Below, in pieces: positions 56,081-64,000 of a DNA stretch of 64,000 nt. The stretch spans positions 310,001-374,000 of the forward strand of contig JAOANU010000002.1 in NCBI GenBank assembly GCA_034387635.1, written 5' to 3'. Each line of letters opens with the position of its first letter. The stretch's first letter is position 1. The notes beneath the pieces are model-generated. The model was not told where the DNA came from. It ran no database searches and saw nothing but the letters and a program-made list of their open reading frames with translations. The position numbers and the translations under genes are program-made. The DNA comes from Rhodosporidiobolus odoratus. Taxonomy: Eukaryota; Basidiomycota; Microbotryomycetes; Sporidiobolales; Sporidiobolaceae.

Positions 56081-58407
56081 TCACGCCTCAGGCGACGAAC
56101 AATCCACTTCTTTCGGCAACTTGCCCTTGTGCTTCTTCTTGACCATTTTGGTATACTCCGAATCGGTATGGGGATTGAAGAGCTGGATTGTCGTGTTGGG
56201 GCGGCCGCGGAGCCAGGTTGCTGATGTGAGGGGAGTCAGGTTGGTCGAAGAGGGGCAAGATTAGGAAAAGGATACGACAGGGAGGTGGAGGGAGAGAGAA
56301 TTGACGGAACAAAAAGGCGTACGGATTTTGCCGAAACCTGAGCGGTAGGTCAGGATCTGAAAGTCGGTAGCTGTAGACCAAAGCAAACTCGGTCGGTTGA
56401 GGTCCACGAAAGTTACGAGGGAGAGTTGAGCACACCCGCAAAGATCCAACTCTCCGCCACAGTTCTCATAAACCCATCCCCCGCTCTCTTGACGGCCTTC
56501 ATTCCCTCACTATGATCCGTCTTGATCTCGATATGCGCCTGCTTCAACCCCGTCACGACGACCTGATCCGGGTACATGGCAAGCGCGTCCTGTTCGAGGG
56601 CGTGCGAGTCAGTGATGAGGTAGTAGAGGACTTTTTGCGAAGGGGCGGCATAGGTTGCGGCGACTTGAGCTGCGCAGCGGAAGTATTGAGAGTGGTAGGG
56701 GACGGTGTTGATGGCGTCTTTGCGAGATGCCCACTGTGATTGGGGACAGACAGAGTCAGACAAGGAGGATCAAAGCAGACAGAGCGGGAGCATGAAAGGC
56801 GAAGGGTGGGAGACTTACCATAGCGTTATCTCCAGTCCGCACTTGCAGTCCGACTATAAAGTACTCCGGTAGAGCGAACATGCTCGTATATTGGGCAATA
56901 AAAGCTAGGACGGCCGGTTTGGGGCGAAGAAGGTAGTTGAGAAGGCAGGAGTAGGCAGACTCCAGCTTCAGTCCAAGGCGGTCGAGGTGAGGCTTGATGA
57001 AAGGGTAGGAGAAAGAGCGGATGACGACGCCGCGGTTGAAGTCGAGCTGCTAGAAAAAGCCTGTTCAGTGAGGGAGGGGGAGAAAGCGACCTGAGAAGGT
57101 CGACGACGACGAACCTGTAGCCATGGTGTGCTGTCTTTGCTCCCGTACTCTGCCACAAAGCGAGGGAAGAAGTCATCAATCTTCTTCTCCTCCCAGTTGT
57201 GGGCGTTGATCTCCTCGCTGTGCTCGAGGAGGGTCGCATTGGAGTAGGGCAGCCCAACAGGCGTGGTAGAGTTGCGGAAAGGGCGTGACCAGTCGATAAA
57301 GGGAGAGTCGAAGAGGAGATCGAGCGGAGCGGGTTGCTCCCAGGTCATTGAGAAGGCGCGGTTCGTAAGGATTGAATAGAGAAAGGTGGACACCATGCCC
57401 AGTATTCTGCGGGCGGGTATGTCGGCATGAGTCTCGAAAGCTTGCCGCAGCGCGAGGCAAAGCAGCCACAGGGGCTAGCGGGAGAGGTATTCTGAGGGTG
57501 GGGAATGAAGGGTCAGAGGAAAGAGAGCACGAACCGGTCTGCGAAGCCGCCGCAATATTCACCGTCCCGGCACATAAACTCGAGCAGCCTCGGTTCCCGC
57601 TTTCCGCTCAGCATATTCGCCTGTAGCTCCGCAAAGGTATCCTCCCAGTCACCCTTTTCGCAGACAGTCGGTGGTCGACCCGTTTGCCATTCCCGAACAA
57701 GGTCGGAGTACCTGCAGAGAGTGTAGGTGAGCATCATGTAGCGGTGAGCATGTCGACATGCAGTGAACATACTTGTCGTAAGACCCATCCACGAACAGGC
57801 CCGGTCCCTCGTCTTCTGCTGCCTGTCCGGCATGCTTCTGCCCAGCTGCTGCAGGTCGAATCGGTTGCGGCGGATCTGTTGCGCCAAGCCCTATCCCTGT
57901 ACCACCGGTCGACTCGACTCTCGAGCGCAGTAGCCACTCGCGCACCCTCTGCTGGTCCTGAACAAGCAAGCAAGACGCTTCAGCTCCCCTGCCCAAACAG
58001 AAGAAAAAGGAAAAAGTGCGAACCGGCGACAGCTCTTCCACCCTCCTATTCAGGCTTCCGTGCGCTTCCGGCGCTGCCCACTGGTACTTCCGCAGTTGCC
58101 GATCCTCCTTACTCCACTGCACCCGTGGTTGCTTGCTCATCGCCCGGTTGACCGTATGTGGCTGCTGCTGAGCGTCGACTGCTTCCGCTTGTGCGACGGA
58201 CGCATGTGCCGGCCGGCTGGGAGCAGCTCGCTCTGTCTCGACCGCGCGCGTGCTGGCTGTGTCCGCGCGGAAAGCAAGGAAGGCGGCGAGAAAAGCGAAT
58301 GGGAGGAGGACAGCGAGAGAGCGGGTGAGTCGGCGGCGCAGGCGTGGGACTGTGTAGGCGTCATCTTTCAGTGTAATCGGCGTCCCTAGCAAGCGTATTG
58401 TATTCAT
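56081..58407 (-). CDS. fucosyltransferase-like type II membrane protein, copy B
   Basis: Paralog of the gene at 47984-50305 with the same order of motifs and similar intron positions. ATG 58407 starts MNTIRLLGTPITLKDDAY, and a signal anchor (SLAVLLPFAFLAAFLAF) follows. The lumenal domain has VQWSKEDRQLRKYQWAAPEA (copy A: VEWSEEDRALRNYTWEAPEV), GTGIGLGATDPP, GPGLFVDGSYDKY, YCGGFADRILGMVSTFLYSI, TNRAFSMTWEQ, DSPFIDWSRPF, FIVGLQVRTGD, YYLITDSHALEQDAL and FAGTDFQILTYRSGFGKIPT. It ends KLPKEVDCSSPEA at 56081. Golgi glycosyltransferase function, probably fucosyl transfer, is inferred from the GT-B-like motifs. Divergence from copy A is clear, so the duplication is old. Confidence 0.78.
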
Positions 58408-60085
58408 TGTCCGGAGGGGGAGCAGGGAATTCGACCGCGTCGAGGACGCGACCAAATCTTTCTGCGTCGTCCTGCCTTGCCTCAATAACGCTAGAGCCCG
58501 CCTCCTTGCCTTGGAGCCTGTCAAGAGCAACTCCTGCGCGTCTCTATCCCATCAAGTCCTCCTCCTTTCTCGTACTCGTCCAACGCTGAACCTCATCGTC
58601 CGACCCAGTCGCAGGTCGTCGCCAGCCCGTACGTACGTCGCTGCTCGTGTCAGGTTTATGCCGAGGGATGGTAGCAGATGTGCCCGGATGACCCCGCCTG
58701 CGATTGAGTTACTGTTCAAACTCAAGGCCGTCCCGGTTTCCCCTCTCCAAAACAGCTTTGCCGCCCCATTTGCCCTCACACCGCCGAACCACTGATGGCA
58801 AAGAGTAGGCAGTAGGCGACGCTGACGTGGAGAAGATAGTGAAGCCGTAGGAGGTTCGTGCAATGTCGGCGTCCGAAGTCTCCAGCTTCGTTGCGGCGTC
58901 GAGGTCAGTACTCGGCTCATTCCACTGCAGCGCCTCTTGCTGAGCCGCTGATCGACTGTCGCTCTAGCAATTTCAGCTTGGTGCAGGCTTGGCATAGGCC
59001 TCGACCTGCGCTCTCGCTGCTTCGTTGATCAAAGTCACTATGTCGCTCCCGCTAGTCACAGATCGTTCATGCTCCCCCTCGTCTCGGACGCCCTCTCATA
59101 CGGTAAGGACGCTCAGCTTCAGGCAAGCCAGGGCACTGAAACACCAGCAAGCGAGACGAAAGCACTCTTTCTTCCCAGCTTAACTGAGAAGGCCAAGTCG
59201 TGCGTTTTCCCTCGACTCGCTCGCTCCAGATCCTGCCACTGCCCCATGTCCACTAGGGAGCGAGATAGCGAGAGCCTCGCGGACAAAAGACAACCTCAGT
59301 CGTGCAAGAACGCCCGCAGTGCGCTCCCGTCCCGCCGAGACCTTTTGAACCTTCTCAACGGTGGCATCGAAACTGTAGCGGATCGAGCCACAGGTTCGGG
59401 TCCTGCGGGTCTGCGGAGCCGACTGAACGGGCGGGATGAACACCGCCGATCGTATCTGCCGTTGAACGACGCCTACTCGAGGTAGGTTCGTGCAGGAAAA
59501 GGAGAAAGTGGAGAGGGAGAGAACGGGGACAATGGCCTCCCCAGCTGCGCTTCGTTCAAGTGTCTCCTGCTTGCTGATACAAGTGCTCCTTCGGAGCCCC
59601 GTGTGCCCCGATCGCTAAGTCTGGGCGAAGTGCCTCCTCGCCAGGCCTGATCCCCTCTCTGCTCTGAAGAGCTTGCGACCGGCCGAAGTCACGAGACACA
59701 GCTGCTCTGACGCTCAAAGATCAGTAGCAGGGTGTGCTCGAAGCTCAACGGTGGGGGTGCGAGACGACGCCGCCAAGAAGATGTAGGACGATTGGGAAAA
59801 CCAGTCGAGAAGGCCTTGATAAGCGATGGGTAGACGTGAGCGACGTGCTGGAGTCGCCGTGAAGCTGTGCGAGGAGCGAGGTCCATCCTCAAAAGGATGT
59901 GAAGTAGAAGAGTGAAGAGTGAGAGGGGGAGAGAGAAGTAAAGGGTCACCTCGTCTCGCCGCAACCAAGCATGAATAGGTCTGCTAAACCAACAATGACA
60001 GTACAGGCTATGACAAGGGAACACATACAGCGGAGTAGTAGAACCTGCAACGAGAAAGGAGGGAAAAAGTGGAAATGCCGTATCC
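58408..60085. other. 1.7-kb region without a recognised gene
   Basis: It contains the promoter of fucosyltransferase-like copy B and the 3' flank of NOB1. Plus-strand frame 59069-59485 and minus-strand frame 58552-58995 are open for about 140 codons each but have biased composition and no motif. I could not connect them into a gene. Confidence 0.45.
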
Positions 60086-61955
60086 TCACTTCCGTCTCCT
60101 CGCTTCGTTGACATTCCGCCTGCCCATTCCAATAATCGGTAGCCCGCTCTTGTCCACTCGAATCTCCCCACCTGCGCCGTTCTTCCCTCCCCGTTTCCGT
60201 CCCTTCGGGTTCTCAATCCCGCCCTTCCCGCCCCCGATACCCATCATCTGCGCCTCCAAGCTGCCCGTGTCGGCGAACCACGCTGCGGTCGTCGACGAAT
60301 TGGGCAGCAGTCCCGCCTTGCGCTTCTCCTCCTCGTCGAGCATTTGACGCTGCAGTGCTCGCTGTTCCTTCTCCTTCTTGATCTCGGCACTGCGCACACC
60401 CTTGATCCACTCCTTCTGATCTTCTCGCACGACGATCTCCGAGTGTGCGCCGCTAGCCCGTCCCATCTTCGGATTGGGGAGGGAGTACTGCGTGCCTCGC
60501 AGGCGATAGTTGTAGTTCGATTTGAGGTGGAGGATGTATCCTTGGGGGTTCTGAGGCGTGGCGGGAACGTAGGTGATGGAGGTACGGAGAAGAGTGGCGC
60601 CACCGCAAGAAGGGCAGAAGCGCTTGTCGGGGTTCTTGCAGAGCCTGCACAATGGAGAAGCGTTAGCCTTCGCCGAGATCTTGCGATTGCCGAGTTCGGA
60701 GCGAACAGAGAAGCCCGAACGTACTTGAAACACGCATGGCACCTTAACACCCATGTCCTGACCTCCTTGACCCTCTTTCCTCCGCTACCGAGCACGTTCA
60801 GTCCCATCTGCAGACCGACGTTTTGCATTGCAAAATCGCCTGTCAATAATGCAGCCTTGAGGATCGTCCGTGGTCGAGGTGCTGGCGCAGGGGTGGCGGC
60901 AGAGGTGGAGGAAGACGCTTCAGGCGCGGAGAAAAGGCCAAGGTCTCGAACCTTGTGCTCGAGGACGTTATCCGGCGTGATCCAGGACCCGCCAGACGCA
61001 TCGGATTCGGCGTCGGAGTCTGCCGCATCCGCATCTTCATCGAGCGAACCTTCGAGTTGTGCGGGTTGTTCAGACCCTGCTACATCGGCTTCTTCCGAGG
61101 GGTTGGACGTTGAGGCGGCGGGCGTAGAGGTGGAGGCGGAGGGAACGTCGGCTGCGGACGTGGGAGCTGGTGCTAGCGCAGGCGCAGGTGCAGGCGCCGC
61201 AGGAGGACTTGAAGGGGAGCCGGCAGTGGTAGAAGATGCTGAGGGTACAGGCGGAGGGGGGGTCGAGGTCGATGCGACGGGCTGTACGTCCTCGGCCGCG
61301 GCTGCTTCATCGTCTGAAACAGCCGCATCCCCCATGCTCAGCGACTCGATATCCTTCTCCAGACCGGACGTTGTCTCCTGCTCCTGGGCGGACTCTTTTC
61401 CCTTCCCGTCACCTTCTTTCGATTCTCCGGCCACTGACTCCTGCTTCGGCGGTCCTGTCAGCACCTGACCGGGATAGTCCCGCACGCGCCAGCTTCCATT
61501 CTCCTCCAGCTCGAGGGTGAGGCAGAGGGCGAGAACGCGGATGTCGGCGGTGGAAAGGACGGCGATATCACCGGTCTTGCGAGCAAATGCGGTAACTGCG
61601 GGATCAAGCTGTAAGCTGCGATAAATCCGGAGATGACAACAAATCACGCACTGCGGGCAATGGCTTCGGCTGACGGTTCCCTCATCTCGAATCCGTCCTT
61701 AGTCCGGGTCATTTCGTCGGGTTCCTTACCCTCCTCAGGCGTGTCGGCGGGCAGGTGCATCTTGGCATCTTCGACAATGGTCCTGACATTCTTGGACCGC
61801 ATCTCGGTGGCCAGAACATCGGGAACGACGAGGTAGTGGGTTGCGAGACCTCGAAGGGAAGAGAGAGGGGCCTCGAGTAGCGGAGCCGAGTCGAGGATGA
61901 GCCACTTGGCTGTAAAGTCGCGGGCTGAAGCTTTGCTCTGCTTCTTTGATGGCAT
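60086..61955 (-). CDS. NOB1: 20S pre-rRNA D-site endonuclease NOB1
   Basis: PIN-domain nuclease that cleaves pre-18S rRNA at site D in late cytoplasmic pre-40S particles. ATG 61955 starts MPSKKQSKASARDFTAKWLI. PIN residues: LILDSAPLL (first Asp), VVPDVLATEM, then TAFARKTGDIAVLSTADIRV (acidic pair). A long Ala/Pro/Ser/Glu-rich low-complexity segment (about 60950-61400) separates PIN from the zinc ribbon. The ribbon has paired Cys in RCHACFK and CKNPDKRFCPSCGG, the latter after an intron near 60650-60730. The basic C-terminus (LHLKSNYNYRLRGTQYSLP, GGGKGGIENPKGRKRGGKNG) ends at 60086. It is longer than yeast Nob1 because of the linker. Divergent from LEU2. Confidence 0.93.
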
Positions 61956-62112
61956 ACTGGCTGAGTTGAGACGTGAGAGTGAAGCGGAGGTCGAGCTTGG
62001 GAAAGTGAGAGAGCGCTGAGAGAGATGAGACAATCAACTTGAACAGGCTACATTGACCTACACCGCTCTATCAGCTTCACTCTACGCATACCCCATCGGA
62101 TCCATCTACAAC
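61956..62112. promoter_or_regulatory. short bidirectional promoter region NOB1/LEU2
   Basis: Only 157 bp separate the two start codons, so both promoters must overlap or extend into the transcribed parts. I did not find a canonical Leu3 site (CCGGNNCCGG) in it. Confidence 0.55.
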
Positions 62113-63688
62113 ATGCCCGCTCTTAAGATTGTCGCGCTCCCTGGAGATGGAATCGGTTGAGTCCTTCCCCCTCATCAAGAGTCAACTTCCGAACATGCCT
62201 GTCCACCTCACGTGGCTGGTTGAAAGCCTTGATCGGGGGTACTTGGGAGCGCTGTCGAGGAGACAGAAGTGGAACCGAGGTCGATGAGGGTCGTGGAGAA
62301 CGACCGCAGCCCCTCCATCTCTCGGAAGCGGTAGTCGGGTCGCTCCGCCGGCGCGACTGGCGACAGCAGACGGCGTAGAAGAGCTCTCTCTGCGGAAGTG
62401 CTGACCGTCGCGTTCATCGACAGGTCCCGAGGTTGCCGCCCAGGCCATCCGTGTCCTCGAGACTCTCTCAGCTCACACCGACCTCAAGTTCGAGGTTGCC
62501 GAACACGACTTCGGTGGCATTGCCATTGACAACCACCAGAACCCCCTTCCTGAGTCCACCCTCAAGGCGTGCCAAGAGGCGGACGCCATCCTTCTTGGTG
62601 AGTTACGTCTTTCTCGCGAAGCCTTCTTTGCGAGCGCCCCAATCATACTGAATCCGCTGACTTGCCGTGTCTTCATAGGTGCCGTTGGTGGCCCCAAGTG
62701 GGGTACCCACCCGACTCTCCGTCCCGAAATCGGTCTCCTCGCCCTTCGCAAAGCCCTTGGACTCTACGCCAACATCCGTCCTGCTCTCTTCCCCGCCCCT
62801 TCCCTCGTTGCCCACTCGCCTCTCAAGGAGCACATCGCACAGGGCACTTCCATCGTCGTCGTCCGTGAGCTGATTGGCGGTATCTACTTCGGAGACCGCC
62901 GCGAGGCTGTCGCTGGCGCTACCGAGGGCGAGGACGCCATTGCCTTCGACGCTTGCACGTACTCCGTGTCCGAGGTTCAGCGCATCACCCGCATGGCCGG
63001 CTACCTCGCCAAGCTCAGCAACCCTCCTCTGCCCATCCACTCTGTCGACAAGGCCAACGTCCTCGCTACTTCCCGTCTTTGGCGCCGTGTTGTCGGCGAG
63101 ACGTGCAAGGAGGAGTTCCCTGAATTGGCGCTTGACCACTCTCTCGTCGACTCTGCTTCCATGGTCATCTGCTCCAACCCTCGCAAGCTCAACGGTATCG
63201 TCCTTAGTGCGCTTTTCTCACTCCGGTTCTCACCCCGCTTTCCGCCGCCTCCGGTTGTAGCGAGAAACCATGGCTTACAATCTTTTCTTGTAGCTGAGAA
63301 CCTCTTCGGCGACATCCTCTCCGACGAGACTTCCGTCATCCCCGGCTCTCTTGGTCTCCTCCCCTCCGCATCGCTCGGAGGTATCCCCGACGGCTCCTCT
63401 CGCATTCCCGGCCTCTACGAACCCATCCACGGCTCTGCGCCCGACATCGCCGGACAAAACATTGCCAACCCCATTGGCACCATCCTCTCCATCGCCCTCA
63501 TGCTGCGATACTCGTTCGGCAAGGAAGCCGAGGCTCAACTCGTTGAGGAGGCTGTTCGTGTCGTGCTCGATGACGAGAAGTCTGGCGGTTTTGGCTTTAG
63601 GTCGAAGGACCTTGGCGGCGAGAAGACCACGACCGACGTTGGTGACAAGGTTGTCGAGGTTCTCAAGGGCCTCCTCGAGAAGAAGTAA
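62113..63688 (+). CDS. LEU2: 3-isopropylmalate dehydrogenase (leucine biosynthesis)
   Basis: Oxidises and decarboxylates 3-isopropylmalate to 2-oxoisocaproate with NAD+, the third step of leucine synthesis. Exons 62113-62155, 62424-62597, 62679-63206 and 63294-63688 give 379 residues, the normal length. Signatures: [11 protein letters not shown] split by the first intron, [58 protein letters not shown], then [20 protein letters not shown] and [20 protein letters not shown], which contain the substrate/metal Asp residues and the NAD+-binding loop. The first intron, 268 nt, is longer than average. No clear mitochondrial presequence, so probably cytosolic. Confidence 0.97.
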
Positions 63689-63899
63689 GCGTGAGGCAAC
63701 TCGTAGGAGCATTCGTTTGTTGAGCATTTAGTAGCATATATATCACGTCCACCTTGTGCAAAAAAGAAGCCAGCTTGGCGGCGGCGCTGTCACTCTAGCC
63801 GGGGACTCCGGTCATAGTAGGGCCAGGTTCGCCCCCGGTTCTACTAGCCTCTTTCGGCTTGTGCAAAGCAGACCGGCCCTTTCGACGCCGCCGGAGAAG

Positions 63900-64000
63900 C
63901 TACTCCGTCGTCGTCACCCTCTCGGCACTTTTGACCTTCTCAACCGCCTCGCCCTCCTCCTACTTTCTCAGCGGATGGAAGTACCGCTTGATCGGCACCG
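63900..64000 (-). CDS. possible C-terminal end of a gene running off the right edge
   Basis: On the minus strand a short open stretch (EGEAVEKVKSAERVTTTE, stop at 63900) follows a tag|GAG acceptor-like site at about 63963. Upstream bases could be intron or the end of another exon (IKRYFHPLRK). This is weak evidence. It could equally be noncoding 3' flank of LEU2. Confidence 0.25.

Noticed and set aside
59069..59485. 138-codon plus-strand frame between copy B and NOB1
   Set aside because: No motif, weak composition and no convincing splice partners.
60344..61468. 374-codon plus-strand frame antisense to NOB1
   Set aside because: It mirrors the low-complexity NOB1 linker. NOB1 has clear PIN and zinc-ribbon motifs and this frame has none.
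63770..63870. tRNA-like T-arm (ggttcgccccc) downstream of LEU2
   Set aside because: No matching D-arm, anticodon arm or acceptor stem could be folded around it.
1..64000. CRISPR arrays, bacterial operons, ribosome binding sites
   Set aside because: The window is eukaryotic with spliceosomal introns throughout. No array of short spaced repeats was seen.

Overview
The window looks like nuclear DNA of a basidiomycete yeast. Genes are GC-rich and dense on both strands. Nearly every gene is broken by several short GT-AG introns, mostly about 50-120 nt, and the proteins are clearly fungal (Frm2-type nitroreductase, 4xCBS-PB1 protein, LEU2, hybrid histidine kinase, Crypton). Gene density and intron style suggest a Pucciniomycotina red yeast of the Rhodotorula/Rhodosporidium type. 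That placement is an inference, not something the sequence proves.

Layout. 1-20.5 kb: a GAF-type hybrid histidine kinase (+), an unrecognised coiled-coil protein (-), a Bin3-type RNA methyltransferase (+), a secreted double-psi beta-barrel protein (+), eIF3d (+), a GT92-like membrane glycosyltransferase (+), a nitroreductase (+) and a monocarboxylate-transporter-like MFS protein (-). 21-29.5 kb: NOP14 (-), a hypothetical protein (+) and an old-yellow-enzyme-type oxidoreductase (-).

29.5-39.3 kb: the most unusual part. Two head-to-tail copies of a 4.88-kb unit are almost identical. Each encodes, on the minus strand, a multi-exon tyrosine recombinase with a C-terminal GCR1_C-like domain, which marks them as a Crypton transposon. 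The pair sits 3 bp upstream of the start codon of the oxidoreductase gene, between that gene and a divergent RING-finger gene. The copies carry different frameshifts: unit 1 keeps the catalytic domain but breaks the C-terminal region, and unit 2 does the reverse.

39.8-64 kb: a RING/TRAF-type zinc-finger protein (+), a 4xCBS-PB1-transmembrane protein (+), a group II PLP-dependent decarboxylase (-), and a convergent pair of paralogous fucosyltransferase-like type II membrane proteins (47984-50305 + and 56081-58407 -). The paralogs enclose the divergent proteasome pair RPN12/PRE3 and one unrecognised gene. NOB1 (-) and LEU2 (+) follow as a second divergent pair, and the tail of another gene may lie at the right edge.

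Functional themes: ribosome biogenesis and translation (NOP14, NOB1, eIF3d), proteasome (RPN12, PRE3), cell-surface glycosylation (GT92-like gene, two fucosyltransferase-like genes) and redox metabolism (OYE, nitroreductase). Exon borders were read by eye from GT-AG signals and reading-frame continuity. Terminal exons are the least certain part.
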